A DNA stretch of 64,000 bases from Variovorax sp. PBL-E5 (GCF_901827185.1 NZ_LR594671.1:1426001-1490000); one strand, 5' to 3'; shown: positions 1-9,111, counted from the first letter of the stretch. Notes: generated from the letters alone by a model not told the origin. Numbers and translations are program-made.

Positions 1-1
1 G

Positions 2-97
2 GTGGTGCTCAGTCGGGCCGACCAGAGCCTGGAGGCCTTCGAGGCCGTAGCGCAGCAACTGATGGCCCAGGTGCGTCGACCCCCCGGCGCCAGCTGA
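2..97 (+). CDS. C-terminal end of an unidentified protein (partial)
   Basis: An open frame enters from the left edge and reads 31 codons to TGA. The visible peptide is a short amphipathic, Ala/Gln-rich tail (SLEAFEAVAQQLMAQV) with no diagnostic motif. It could be the tail of a regulator such as a LysR protein, but nothing visible proves that. The following 264 bases (98-361) hold no gene I can support. Confidence 0.35.
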   Translation: MVLSRADQSLEAFEAVAQQLMAQVRRPPGAS

Positions 98-361
98 GGT
101 GCCGTCCGAGCAGAGGCCGGCCTGCGGCTGCCGGAATGATCGGGGTCGCCAGGGTAGGGTGCCGGCGGATGTTCCGCGCGGCCGATTGCGCCGTCGGCCT
201 ACGGCATCGGCCCCCCTGCTGCGGGTGCACGATGGTGGAGGCCTTTTATGTCCAAGGAGCTTCCATATCCCGCCTTTGCCTGCCCTTGGCCGCTGGCCGC
301 ACGGCGTTGCCCACGCCCTTCGCCGACGCGCCGGGTGTCGGAGCCGATGACGTGCGTGCGT

Positions 362-1285
362 CTATGAAGCGCTGCGATGCGAATACATCGGCTGGCCCGC
401 CTCGGGCAGCGTGGCCGTCAGGATCGTGCCGGAGCGCGACTCCACGATATGCAGGCGTTTGCGGTCGGGTCCGCCATAGGCGCAGTTGGTCGTGTAGAGG
501 CCTTCGGGCGAGTCGATCCTGTAGAGCGGCTCACCCCTCGGGCTGAAGATCCAGGTCGCGCCGAAGCCGACGTGGCACACCGCCAACCCGCCCGTGCGGT
601 CCAGTGCAATGCCGTCGGGGCCGCCGCCGCCCGACATCTGGATGTAGACGCCCACCTTGGTGGCCGTGCCGTCGCTCATCATCGGCACGCGCCAGATCGC
701 GTTGTCGCGTGTCACCGCGAGCAGCACCGCGGTCTCGTCCAGGTTGAGCACCAATCCGTTCGGGCTGGGAATGCCGGCGAGTACGCAATCGAGCTGGCCC
801 GAGGTGCGCAACCTGAACAGCCGGCCGCTGGGATCCTGCAAACCCGTCTGCCCCTGGTCCGTGAAGTACAGATCGCCGTTCGATGCGAAGAACAGGTCGT
901 TGCAGCCCTTGAAGCATTCCAGCCGCGCCCGCTCCAGGTAGGGCTCGACCTTGCCGCTCACGGGGTCCATCACCATGATGCCGCGCCGATAGTCCGCGAT
1001 GAAGGCGCGTCCGTCCGGATGGAACTTGAGGCCGTTCGGTTCGCCGTCGTATTGCGCGACGAGCGTGAAGCTGCCCTGGGGATCGATCCTGAAGATCCGG
1101 CCCCAGGGGATGTCGACCACCCACAGATTGCCGTCACGGTCGAACGACGGTCCCTCCAGGAACACCGGCGCCGGTGCGCCATGCAGCTGCGCATGGGCCC
1201 ACGCGGACTGGCGGTCGCGGACCATGAATTCCTCCGGCACGCGGGCGAAGACCTCGGCCTGGATTCGAACGGGCGGTGCAAACAT
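362..1285 (-). CDS. SMP-30/gluconolactonase-family lactonase
   Basis: A 307-residue protein with the SMP-30/gluconolactonase/LRE beta-propeller pattern. The expected metal ligands are in place: Glu44 in FLEGPSF, Asn129 in GCNDLFF, Asn176 in SPNGLVL and Asp224 in GPDGIALD. Family members hydrolyse sugar or hydroxy-acid lactones in the cytoplasm using one divalent cation. It is the last gene of the minus-strand operon that starts with the hydroxy-acid dehydrogenase, 21 bases after the TRAP large permease. It may therefore open a lactone derived from the imported acid. The substrate cannot be read from sequence. Confidence 0.85.
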   Translation of the reverse strand: MFAPPVRIQAEVFARVPEEFMVRDRQSAWAHAQLHGAPAPVFLEGPSFDRDGNLWVVDIPWGRIFRIDPQGSFTLVAQYDGEPNGLKFHPDGRAFIADYRRGIMVMDPVSGKVEPYLERARLECFKGCNDLFFASNGDLYFTDQGQTGLQDPSGRLFRLRTSGQLDCVLAGIPSPNGLVLNLDETAVLLAVTRDNAIWRVPMMSDGTATKVGVYIQMSGGGGPDGIALDRTGGLAVCHVGFGATWIFSPRGEPLYRIDSPEGLYTTNCAYGGPDRKRLHIVESRSGTILTATLPEAGQPMYSHRSAS

Positions 1286-1306
1286 CGTGGAGACCTTTGG
1301 AGACGA

Positions 1307-2608
1307 TCAGCGGGAAATGCTGCCGGGCAGCCAGAGCGCGATCTCCGGCCAGACGACGAGCATCGCCAGCAGCACGAACATGAGCAGATGGAACGGCACC
1401 GTGCCGAGCACCACGTCGGTCAGGCTGCCGCGCGAGATGCTCTGGATGACGAAGAGGTTGATGCCGATCGGCGGCGTGATCTGGCCCATCTCGATGAACA
1501 CCACGACGACGATGCCGAACCAGATCGGATCGATGCCGTAGCTGGCGAGCAGCGGATAGAGCAGCGGCACTGTGATGACGATCATCCCGAGGCTCTCGAC
1601 GAACGCGCCGAGCGCGGTGAAGAGTGCGAGCAGCGCAAGGAAGAACTCGAGCTTGTTGAGATGCAGGCCGACGATGAACCCGGTGATCTGCTCGCCCACG
1701 CCGGCAAAGCTCATGGCATAGGAGAACACGAAGGCGGCGTAGGTGATGAACAGGATGTTCGCGACGACCAGCGACGATCGCTTCAGGCAATCGACGAACT
1801 CCTGCCACGACAGATGGCCCCAGATGCGCGAGATCACGAGGCTGAAGAGACAGCCGGCGCCCGCGGCTTCCGTCGGCGTGCCGATGCCGCTGTAGATCGT
1901 TCCCATGATGGCGGCGATGAGAACGACGAAGGGCACGACGTCGACCAATGCCCTCAGGATCACGCCCGCCGGCAGGGTGCCGGTGTCGCGCGGCGCGATC
2001 CCGGGCCGTGCGAGTGCGGCGAACGCGATGTAGACCATGAACAGCAGCGTCAGGATGATGCCCGGCACGACGCCGGCCATGAACAGCTTCGCGACCGAGG
2101 TCTCGGTGAAGGTGCCGTAGACGATCATCGCGATGCTCGGCGGCACGAGGATGCCGAGCGTCCCGCCGGCCGCGAGGCTGCCGGTCGCGAAGCGCCGGTC
2201 GTAGTGGCGCGCATCGAGCTGCGGCAGCGCGACCTTGCCGATCGCCGCGGCGGTCGCGATGCTCGATCCGCTGACCGCGGCGAACATCGCGCAGCCCACG
2301 ATGTTGGTCTGCAGCAGCCCGCCCGGGACCTTGCGCACCAGCTTCGACAGTCCGCCGTAGACGCGCAGGCCGATGCCGCTGCCCTGCAGGAACTCGGCCA
2401 TCAGCACGAACAGCGGGATGGCCGTCAGCGTGTAGCTGTCCATGCTGCCCCAGCTCACCAGGCCGAGTCCGTGCAGCGCGCCGGTGCCGCCCTGCACGTA
2501 GAGATAGGCGATGCCGGGCAGCAGGATCGCGAACGGCACGGTCATGCCCGCCGCGAGCAGTCCCAGGAACAGGATGAAGATCAGGACGATCTGGTAGTCG
2601 GGGTTCAC
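1307..2608 (-). CDS. dctM: TRAP transporter large permease, DctM family
   Basis: A 433-residue, very hydrophobic protein of the DctM family, the large channel subunit of a Na+-driven TRAP uptake system. I start it at the GTG at 2608, giving VNPDYQIVLIFIL. The frame stays open further upstream but reads as non-membrane shadow sequence. The GTG overlaps the TGA of the small permease gene in a GTGA, so translation is probably coupled. Typical DctM segments are visible, such as FAAVSGSSIATAAAIGKV and GIVVVVFIEMGQITPPIG. It works with the DctQ and DctP proteins encoded just upstream. Confidence 0.93.
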   Translation of the reverse strand: MNPDYQIVLIFILFLGLLAAGMTVPFAILLPGIAYLYVQGGTGALHGLGLVSWGSMDSYTLTAIPLFVLMAEFLQGSGIGLRVYGGLSKLVRKVPGGLLQTNIVGCAMFAAVSGSSIATAAAIGKVALPQLDARHYDRRFATGSLAAGGTLGILVPPSIAMIVYGTFTETSVAKLFMAGVVPGIILTLLFMVYIAFAALARPGIAPRDTGTLPAGVILRALVDVVPFVVLIAAIMGTIYSGIGTPTEAAGAGCLFSLVISRIWGHLSWQEFVDCLKRSSLVVANILFITYAAFVFSYAMSFAGVGEQITGFIVGLHLNKLEFFLALLALFTALGAFVESLGMIVITVPLLYPLLASYGIDPIWFGIVVVVFIEMGQITPPIGINLFVIQSISRGSLTDVVLGTVPFHLLMFVLLAMLVVWPEIALWLPGSISR

Positions 2609-3159
2609 GCGCCGCCTCCACGCAGGATGGCGCGCAGCCGCCGCCAGTCGCCGACCAGTGTCCGCAGCAGCGTGATCGTCAGGGCCAGCATGCCGATCGG
2701 CATTGCCAGGCGCGGAATCCACAGCGGCGTCATCAGGGTGGTCGCGGCCACGTCCCCCGAGGCCCACGTGATCCAGACGAAGCGCACGAACTCGACGAAC
2801 AGCACGGCCGCGACGATGAACGTCGCGGCGTCGAAGACCAGCCGCAGGCCCGCGCGACCGGCGGGCGACAGGCGCGTGTCGAGCAGGTGCACGCGATGGA
2901 AGGCGTGATCGACCTGGCCCGAGGCGAGCCCGAGGAAGGTGATGGCCAGCAGCGCGTAGCCGCCCAGCTCGTTGGTGACCTGCAGCGACCAGCCGAAGGC
3001 GGAGCGCGCGATCATCTCGATCCCCATCATCACGACCAGGATGACCACGGCCACCTGGGTGGCCCAGCGCGTCACGCGCTCCAGCAGACTTTCGGCGGGG
3101 CTGAACGCGTCCGCGTCGATCGGGGCGATGGCGGCGAGGTCTGCTGCAACGGGCTCCAT
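2605..3159 (-). CDS. dctQ: TRAP transporter small permease, DctQ family
   Basis: A 184-residue protein with four predicted membrane segments and the usual DctQ signature region (MGIEMIARSAFGWSLQVTNELGGY). DctQ proteins pair with DctM to form the membrane part of a TRAP transporter. The gene starts 2 bases after the dctP stop and ends in a GTGA overlap with dctM, giving the standard P-Q-M order. An acidic 25-residue stretch precedes the first helix. Confidence 0.92.
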   Translation of the reverse strand: MEPVAADLAAIAPIDADAFSPAESLLERVTRWATQVAVVILVVMMGIEMIARSAFGWSLQVTNELGGYALLAITFLGLASGQVDHAFHRVHLLDTRLSPAGRAGLRLVFDAATFIVAAVLFVEFVRFVWITWASGDVAATTLMTPLWIPRLAMPIGMLALTITLLRTLVGDWRRLRAILRGGGA

Positions 3160-3161
3160 CT

Positions 3162-4166
3162 TCAGCGCCCGATCACGGGAAGGATCTTCTGCATGGCTTC
3201 CTGCGCATTGGCGGGGCGGCTGCCGGCCCAGCTCTTCCAGTACGGCGCCATCTTGCCTTCGGCGGTCGCGATGTCCGCCTTGCTCGGCTCGGTGACGACC
3301 ATGCCCTCGCTGGCCAGCTTGCGGGTCATCTCGTCTTCCTCGGCGGCCATGGCGTTCGTCATGCGGCGGGTGTGGTCATCGACGATGGCCTGCACCGTCT
3401 TGCGGGTGTCCGGTGGCAGCTTGTCCCAGACGCCCTTGTTGACCAGGATCAGCGAATCGATGAAGCTGATGTTGAGGCGATAGCTGTACTTGAGCAGGTC
3501 GCGCCACACATAGCCGTAGCCGGAGCTCGCGGTGATGGCGCCGTCGATCACGCCGCGATCGAGCGCCGCCGCCACTTCCGCCGTGCCGAGCGTGACGGGA
3601 ATGCCGCCGAGCATCTTGATGAAGTCCGCCTGTTCCGGCGCGATCACGCGGATCTTCTGGCCGCTGATGTCCGCGAGCGAGGTCAGCTTCTTGCGCGACC
3701 AGAGCACGTTGTACGGGAAGATGTAGCGCCCCAGGATCACCACGTCCTTCTTCGCGTAGTCGTCGCGCAGGTAGGGCGCCTCGATGTCCCAGGCTTTCTC
3801 GAATTCGCTCATCGAGCGGATCAGGAGCGGCAGGCGGACCACGGCACCGACCGGTGCGCTGCCGACGAAGAAGGCATCGTCGCCCAGCTGCACCACGTTG
3901 TCCGCCACGGCCTGCGTGATGTTGGTCGCGGTGATGGGCAGCGTGCCGCCGAGGTTCAGCCGGACCGACAGCTGGCCGCCGGTCTGCTTCTTGATGTCCT
4001 CGAACATCGCGTTCAGGCCTTTCACGGCGGTGACGGTCGCGACCGCGTTGTAGGTGTAGGCGCGCCAGAAGTCGGCTGCCTGCGCCATGCCGAAGGCCGT
4101 GCATCCCAGGATCGCCGCGGTCAGCAGTGCGGCCAGCTTCATGGGGGCTCTGATCGGAAGTCTCAT
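3162..4166 (-). CDS. dctP: TRAP transporter substrate-binding protein, DctP family
   Basis: A 334-residue periplasmic receptor. I choose the ATG at 4166 because an AGGAG lies 7 bases upstream and the protein then begins with a clean Sec signal peptide (MRLPIRAPMKLAALLTAAIL, cleaved near AQA). The frame is open 13 codons further upstream. DctP features include FPYNVLWSRKKLTSLADISG and the AALDRGVIDGAI segment. The ligand is probably a carboxylate, given neighbours that act on hydroxy- and keto-acids. Confidence 0.9.
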   Translation of the reverse strand: MRLPIRAPMKLAALLTAAILGCTAFGMAQAADFWRAYTYNAVATVTAVKGLNAMFEDIKKQTGGQLSVRLNLGGTLPITATNITQAVADNVVQLGDDAFFVGSAPVGAVVRLPLLIRSMSEFEKAWDIEAPYLRDDYAKKDVVILGRYIFPYNVLWSRKKLTSLADISGQKIRVIAPEQADFIKMLGGIPVTLGTAEVAAALDRGVIDGAITASSGYGYVWRDLLKYSYRLNISFIDSLILVNKGVWDKLPPDTRKTVQAIVDDHTRRMTNAMAAEEDEMTRKLASEGMVVTEPSKADIATAEGKMAPYWKSWAGSRPANAQEAMQKILPVIGR

Positions 4167-4233
4167 TGTTGTGTCTCCTGCGCTTGTGGACGGAATCGAC
4201 GGCACGGAAGGTTCGGCGTGCCGCCCGGGGCAT

Positions 4234-4941
4234 TCAACGGTCGTCGAAGGCCGCGTCGATTTCTTCGACCTTCATCGCGGCATAGCTCGCGGCCGCGCCG
4301 CTGAGATCCCAGACGGCTTCGCCGCGCTCGACGGCCTTGGCCAGCGCGTCTTCCTTGCGCATGCGTGCGAGGGCCGCCTGCACGGTGGCGGCGGCCTCCT
4401 GCTTCGGCACGCAGATCACGCCATCGCCGTCGGCCACGATCAGGTCGCCCGGGTTCACGAGCACGCCGTCGCAGACGACGGGCGTGTTGACGAAGCCGTG
4501 GCCGCTCTTGTCGGGATGGATCGAATGGATGTGGGTGGCCCAGACCGCGCAGCCGAGCGACTCCACCGTGTCGGTGTCGCGCACGCAGCCCTGCACGACC
4601 ACGCCGGCGAGCCCTTTTCGCATCGCGTAGCGCGCCGCCATGTCGCCCCATTGCGCACCCGAAGTCTCGGCATCGCAGACCACCACGAGCACGTCGCCGG
4701 GCTGCGCGAGGTAGAGCGCGCGATGCATCATGAGGTTGTCGCCCGGCGCGCAGAAGGCCGTGACCGCGGGGCCGGCGATCTTCGCGCCTTTCTGGATCGG
4801 CCGCATGCGGCTGGACATCAGGCCGCCGCGGCCGTGGGACGCCGCGGCCTCGTGGAGATCCGATACCGTGGCCTCGCGCGCCTCGGCGCACAGGGCCGCG
4901 TCGACGCGGTTGACGCGCAGGAATACCTTGGAACTGTTCAT
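4234..4941 (-). CDS. RraA/HMG-aldolase family protein
   Basis: A 235-residue member of the RraA-like superfamily. This includes class II 4-hydroxy-4-methyl-2-oxoglutarate/4-carboxy-4-hydroxy-2-oxoadipate aldolases and RNase E inhibitor RraA. The aldolase-type Arg-Asp pair is present (GCVRDTDT), as are the NPGDLIVADGDGV core and a long C-terminal helix. The position between a dioxygenase and a TRAP transporter favours a retro-aldol or keto-acid role over RNase regulation. The gene starts 14 bases after the dioxygenase stop. Confidence 0.85.
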   Translation of the reverse strand: MNSSKVFLRVNRVDAALCAEAREATVSDLHEAAASHGRGGLMSSRMRPIQKGAKIAGPAVTAFCAPGDNLMMHRALYLAQPGDVLVVVCDAETSGAQWGDMAARYAMRKGLAGVVVQGCVRDTDTVESLGCAVWATHIHSIHPDKSGHGFVNTPVVCDGVLVNPGDLIVADGDGVICVPKQEAAATVQAALARMRKEDALAKAVERGEAVWDLSGAAASYAAMKVEEIDAAFDDR

Positions 4942-4954
4942 GATCCGTCCGCCT

Positions 4955-5848
4955 TCAATGCGGCACGCAGTGGGCGTCCGCCGACAGCCGGAAGGTGGTG
5001 CGCTTCATCAGGCGCGGCTGGTCGAGCTGCATCTCGTCGCGGCGGTGCATCGTGCAGCCGTTGTCCCACATCATCAGGTCGCCGTTGTGCACCTTGTGCC
5101 GATAGACCAACTCCGGGCTGCCGCCCGCCTCGAACAGGATCGGCAGCACGCGCGCGTTGTCCGCTTCGCTCAGGCCCTCGATCGCGACCAGCGTGGTCGG
5201 GTCGGCGTAGAGCGCCTTCCTGCCGGTGACCGGGTGGGTCAGCACGACCGGGTGGAAGGCATCGGGCAGCTTGGCCATTTCCCTGGCCTGCGGGCTGTCC
5301 TTGTCCTTGAGTTCGAGCGTGTTCATGATGGCCATGCGCTTTGCATAGCGGTAGGTGCCGGTGCGTCCGTCCACCAGCTTCTTCACGTCGGCCGGCAGGC
5401 GGTCCCAGGCGCCGTACTGGTTGGCCCAGTAGATGTCGCCGCCGCCCTTGGGCACTTCGACGCCGTACAGCATCGCGCCCGTGGCCGGCCGCACCTTGAA
5501 GGTCTGGTCGGAGTGCCAGTCCACGTCGTCGCCGCCGGCGAAGCCGCCGACGAAGCGGCCGTCCGCGTAGCGCAGGGTGCTGAAGTAGATGATCTCGTCG
5601 CGGTACGGCGACTGGATGTCCTTGCGGTTCGCGCTCTCGCAGCGGCCGAACATCTGCGTGAAGCGCACCTGCTCTTCCTCCTCGAGCGACTGGCGCCGGA
5701 AGATGATGAGGGGCGAGGTCTGCCAGAGTTGCCGGATCTGCTCGATCGCCTCGGGATCGGCCAGCAGTTCGTCGATGCGGTCCTCGATCTCGATGGCGAA
5801 ATCGGAATGCAGCTGGCGGTATTTCAATGAGTGGGCAATGGCGGACAT
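4955..5848 (-). CDS. TauD/TfdA-family 2-oxoglutarate dioxygenase
   Basis: A 297-residue Fe(II)/2-oxoglutarate dioxygenase. The facial triad is readable: His112 and Asp114 in DWHSDQTF, and His268 in MWDNGCTMHRRD. An Arg at 283 or 287 would hold the 2-oxoglutarate carboxylate. I use the ATG at 5848, preceded by GGAG; the frame is open far upstream without coding character. TauD/TfdA enzymes hydroxylate sulfonates, aryloxyacetates or similar acids and release an aldehyde or ketone. The substrate is unknown, but co-transcription with two uptake systems implies an imported carboxylate. Confidence 0.9.
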   Translation of the reverse strand: MSAIAHSLKYRQLHSDFAIEIEDRIDELLADPEAIEQIRQLWQTSPLIIFRRQSLEEEEQVRFTQMFGRCESANRKDIQSPYRDEIIYFSTLRYADGRFVGGFAGGDDVDWHSDQTFKVRPATGAMLYGVEVPKGGGDIYWANQYGAWDRLPADVKKLVDGRTGTYRYAKRMAIMNTLELKDKDSPQAREMAKLPDAFHPVVLTHPVTGRKALYADPTTLVAIEGLSEADNARVLPILFEAGGSPELVYRHKVHNGDLMMWDNGCTMHRRDEMQLDQPRLMKRTTFRLSADAHCVPH

Positions 5849-5907
5849 GGAAGAGCTCCTGGATGCTGGATGGGTGGCGGATTTCGGATGGGGCAGGCAG
5901 GGCCGTG

Positions 5908-6876
5908 TCAGTCGGCCTTCATGTGGGCGCTGCGGATGATGTCCGCGTCGGTGCGGCGTTCGGAGCGCAGCCATGCCACCAGCTGTTCGTGGTCCATGGC
6001 GGGCGCAGGCTCGAAGCCGAGGTCGTGCAGTGCCTTGGTCGTCTCGGGCAGCGCGAGGATCTTGCGCATCTCGGCGGCGAGCCGATCGCGGATCTCGACC
6101 GGCGTGCCGCGCGGCGCCATCAGTGCATTCCAGGCGACGACATTGAAGCCATCGAGTCCCTGCTCGGCCACGGACTTGATCTCGGGCAGTGCGGTCATCG
6201 GCTTGGCCGAGGTCACGGCGAGCGGCTTGATCTTGCCGAATTGGGACTGCGAAGCGGCCACGGTGTCGATCAGCACCGGCACCTGGTTGCCCAGCAGCGC
6301 GGTCATCGCCTCGCCCGAGCCCTTGTACTTGATGGCGAAGAGCGGCACGTTCTGCCGCTTGATCATCTCCAGCACGAGTTGCGCGGTGACGCTGGGCAGC
6401 GCGACGTCGATCTTGTCGGGCCGGCTCCTGGCCAGCTGGATCAGCTCGGGCAGGGATTTGATGTTCAGCGACGGATTCACCGAGATGACCATCGGAATGA
6501 AAGCCGTCGCGGTGATCGGCTCGAAGTCCTTCTCCGCATCGAAGCCCGTGTTGTCGTACAGCGCGGGGTTCAGGGCGTGCGTGCCCGAGGCGCCCATGAT
6601 CAGCGTGTAGCCGTCGGGCGTGGCGCGTGCGGCGTAGGCCGTTCCCATGTTGCCGAAGGCGCCGGGCCGGTTCTCGACCACCACACCCTCGTTCAGCGCG
6701 GCAGACAGCTTGGAGGCGAAGTAGCGCGTGGCGATGTCGGTGCTCTGCCCGGGCGGATAGGCGACCACGATCCTGATCGGGTGATTGGGATAGCCTTGTG
6801 CGAAGGCACTGCCCGCGATCGCGAGCGCCATCGGCACGGCCGCGATCCGGCGGACGAATCTGGCAAGAGAAATCAT
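5908..6876 (-). CDS. Bug/TctC-family tripartite tricarboxylate receptor
   Basis: A 322-residue periplasmic solute receptor of the Bug (TctC) family. The ATG at 6876 gives a Sec signal peptide (MISLARFVRRIAAVPMALAI... AFAQG) and overlaps the dehydrogenase stop as ATGA. Family signatures include YPNHPIRIVVAYPPG, VVVENRPGA and ARATPDGYTLIMG. No TctA or TctB membrane genes lie nearby, which is usual for the many orphan Bug receptors of this lineage. It may share membrane subunits or act in signalling. The operon also carries a complete TRAP system. Confidence 0.93.
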   Translation of the reverse strand: MISLARFVRRIAAVPMALAIAGSAFAQGYPNHPIRIVVAYPPGQSTDIATRYFASKLSAALNEGVVVENRPGAFGNMGTAYAARATPDGYTLIMGASGTHALNPALYDNTGFDAEKDFEPITATAFIPMVISVNPSLNIKSLPELIQLARSRPDKIDVALPSVTAQLVLEMIKRQNVPLFAIKYKGSGEAMTALLGNQVPVLIDTVAASQSQFGKIKPLAVTSAKPMTALPEIKSVAEQGLDGFNVVAWNALMAPRGTPVEIRDRLAAEMRKILALPETTKALHDLGFEPAPAMDHEQLVAWLRSERRTDADIIRSAHMKAD

Positions 6877-8066
6877 GTTTGTCTCCTTGGTGTTGGAATG
6901 AGCGGCTCCGTGTCGGCCGCCGTGCGCAGGTAGCGTTCGTCCAGCGCGTCGAAAGCGCTGCATCCGATCTGCGCCATGACCACGTCGATCTCGTGGCGCA
7001 CGATCTGCAGCGCGCGCGCGATGCCGCGCGCGCCGCCGGCCGCGGCGCCGAACAAGGTGGGCCGCCCGAAGAACGCGAATCGCGCACCCAGGCAGCGTGC
7101 GATGACGATGTCGGAACCGCGCCGCACGCCGCTGTCCACCATCAGCACCACCCGGTCGCCGACGGCCGCGCGGATCGCGGGCAGCATCTCGATGGGCGTG
7201 GGCGCGGTATCGAGCTGGCGGCCCCCATGGTTGGAGACCATGAGCGCATCGACGCCGATGGCCGCGGCCTCGCGCGCATCGTCGGGATGCAGCAGTCCCT
7301 TGACCACGAGCGGTCCGCTCCAGGCCGCGCGGATGCGCTCCAGCGTCTGCCACTTGATCATCGGGGCCGGCGTGAGCGTGCCGTAGAGATCGGCCACCTC
7401 GGCCGCCGAAGCGCCCGCGCGGCCGTACGGCGCCCAGTTGCTCATCATGGGAATGCCGCCCGTGCGCAGGTAGCGCAGCACCCAGGCCGGATGGCCGAGC
7501 GCCTCGAGCACCACGGAAGGCGTCATGCGGAACGGACGCGAGAAGCCGTTGCGGCGATTGCGCTCCCGGTTCGAGTTGACCGGGACGTCGACCGAGACCA
7601 CCAGCGTGCGCACGCCGGCATCGCGTGCGCGCTTCACCAGGTCGGTGTTGATGTGTTCTTCGCGCGTGCCGTAGATCTGGAACCAGACGTGTTCGGGCGC
7701 GAGCTTCGCCACCTTCTCGAGCGCCGCGTTGCTCGCGCTCGACAGCAGGAAGGGGATGTCGGCTGCCTTGGCCGCCTCGGCAAGTAGCTCATCCGCGCCG
7801 GGGTGGAAGAGCCCGGCCAGGCCGGTGGGCGAGATGCCGAAAGGGCTGGCATAGCGGCGGCCCAGGAGTTCGGTCGACTGGTCGCGTCGGGACACGTCGA
7901 CCAGGTAGCGCGGGACCAGCTGAAAGCGCCGGAACGCCGCGCGGTTGCGCCGCATGCAGTCCTCGTCGTCCACGCCGCCGTCGATGAAGTCGAAGGCGAT
8001 CCGGGGCAGCTTGCGCCGTGCCATCAGGCGCAGGTCCTCGAGGTTGATCGCTGTGTTCACGTTCAT
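6873..8066 (-). CDS. FMN-dependent alpha-hydroxy-acid dehydrogenase
   Basis: A 397-residue member of the L-lactate/mandelate dehydrogenase and glycolate oxidase family. The active-site block SNHGGRQLD is at 278-286 with catalytic base His280. Lys256 (VVKG) should contact flavin N1, and MVDSGVRRGSD is the phosphate loop. It oxidises a 2-hydroxy acid to a 2-oxo acid. It is the first gene of the eight-gene operon and lies about 30 bases downstream of the -10 of a promoter shared with two other units. LldD, MdlB and GOX-type proteins cannot be separated by eye. Confidence 0.92.
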   Translation of the reverse strand: MNVNTAINLEDLRLMARRKLPRIAFDFIDGGVDDEDCMRRNRAAFRRFQLVPRYLVDVSRRDQSTELLGRRYASPFGISPTGLAGLFHPGADELLAEAAKAADIPFLLSSASNAALEKVAKLAPEHVWFQIYGTREEHINTDLVKRARDAGVRTLVVSVDVPVNSNRERNRRNGFSRPFRMTPSVVLEALGHPAWVLRYLRTGGIPMMSNWAPYGRAGASAAEVADLYGTLTPAPMIKWQTLERIRAAWSGPLVVKGLLHPDDAREAAAIGVDALMVSNHGGRQLDTAPTPIEMLPAIRAAVGDRVVLMVDSGVRRGSDIVIARCLGARFAFFGRPTLFGAAAGGARGIARALQIVRHEIDVVMAQIGCSAFDALDERYLRTAADTEPLIPTPRRQT

Positions 8067-8098
8067 CGTTTCTCGTTCCGGAGTTGTCTCTCCATTCG

Positions 8099-8127
8099 AG
8101 AATATCGACCCCTCTTTTCGCTGCCCA
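8099..8127 (-). promoter_or_regulatory. Promoter of the hydroxy-acid dehydrogenase/TRAP operon
   Basis: On the minus strand a -35-like TGGGCA (8122-8127) and a -10 TATTCT (8099-8104) are separated by exactly 17 bases. The same arrangement is found at 18878-18906 and, with more divergent hexamers, at 14918-14946. It lies 33 bases before the ATG at 8066. Confidence 0.6.
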
Positions 8128-8143
8128 TAGGGCCCGGAAGCGG

Positions 8144-8162
8144 AGTTTCACAATTTGAACTT
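8144..8162 (-). promoter_or_regulatory. Candidate IclR-family operator, copy A
   Basis: The minus strand reads AAGTTCAAATTGTGAAACT, an imperfect inverted repeat 16 bases upstream of the -35 element. Near-identical sites at the same distance precede the amidohydrolase and the second Bug gene. A site upstream of a weak -35 suits an IclR-type activator. The binding protein is inferred from the neighbouring iclR-like genes. Confidence 0.55.
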
Positions 8163-8177
8163 CCAGGCGAATGCGCA

Positions 8178-9008
8178 CTAAGGGAATGCGGCCGGGGCCG
8201 CCGGCATCATCGAGCCGAGGAACTGGTGCGCATCGCTCTGCACCGCGGCCGCGACTTCGGACAGCGCCTGCCGGATCTCCGGCAGGCGCGCTTCGCCGAA
8301 CTGTTCCGGCAGCCCGGTCAGGACGACGGCGGCGATGGCGCGTCCATCGCCGCCGCACACCGGAACGGCGAACGCATGAACCCCGGGCACGACGTCGCCG
8401 AGATTGACGCCGAAGCCATGGCGCTGCGAACGCTCGCGCATCTTCCGGAGTGCGGCAAGGCGGCCGTCGCCGCGCTTGGCGATTTCCTGCTGCGTGTTGT
8501 CCGCGAGGATGTTCTCGGCTTCGAGCATGGGCAGCGTCTGCAGGATCGCCACGCCGCCGACCGAGGTGAAGAGCGGCCGCCGGGTGCCGACGTGCACCAT
8601 CAGGCCGCGCAGCTCGAGGGTGCCCTTGCGCACTGCGCACACGTACTCGTTGCCGCTGCGAAGGATCAGCCAGGCAATGGCCTCGGTCTGGACGGCGTAC
8701 TTCGCCAGGCGGCGTTCGCAGGCTTGGCGGAAGGTGGCATAGCCGGGAAGCGACAGGCCGAGCTCATAGAGCATCGGCCCGGGAAAGTAGTGCTTGTCCG
8801 CGGAACGTTGCTGCACGAAGCGTTCGCGCACGAGGCACGAAAGGATGCGATGAACCGTTCCCTTGTCCACTTCGCAGCGGGTTGCGAGGTCCGACAGCCG
8901 CCAGCCGAATTCGCCGCGCGCGGCCAGCTCGCGCAGGATGCGCAGTGCGCGCTCGATGCTCTGAGTTCCGTTGTGTTCGGGGGCTGGTGCGTTGTGCGAG
9001 GTTTGCAC
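8178..9008 (-). CDS. IclR-family transcriptional regulator
   Basis: A 276-residue regulator with an N-terminal winged helix-turn-helix (about residues 17-80, ALRILRELAARGEFGWRLSD) and a C-terminal IclR effector domain. It starts with GTG. It is clearly paralogous to the regulator at 15902-16723: both contain RPLFTS.GGVAILQTLP and RHGFGVNLGDVVPGVHAF. It ends just before the operator/promoter of the dehydrogenase operon and is read in the same direction, so it probably controls that operon. Confidence 0.92.
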   Translation of the reverse strand: MQTSHNAPAPEHNGTQSIERALRILRELAARGEFGWRLSDLATRCEVDKGTVHRILSCLVRERFVQQRSADKHYFPGPMLYELGLSLPGYATFRQACERRLAKYAVQTEAIAWLILRSGNEYVCAVRKGTLELRGLMVHVGTRRPLFTSVGGVAILQTLPMLEAENILADNTQQEIAKRGDGRLAALRKMRERSQRHGFGVNLGDVVPGVHAFAVPVCGGDGRAIAAVVLTGLPEQFGEARLPEIRQALSEVAAAVQSDAHQFLGSMMPAAPAAFP

Positions 9009-9111
9009 GTGAACGAGTTCCTTCAGGGACGCTCGGTCATCTCCTGCACGAGCGTGGGTGGCAACGGGTGGATCCTGCGCAGTATCGCGAGGGATCCGCG
9101 CCGATCATGCT

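Noticed and set aside
377-2908. An 843-codon open frame on the plus strand opposite the SMP-30/TRAP genes
   Set aside because: His/Arg/Asp-rich composition typical of a high-GC shadow frame; the opposite strand carries well-motifed genes with coupled starts.
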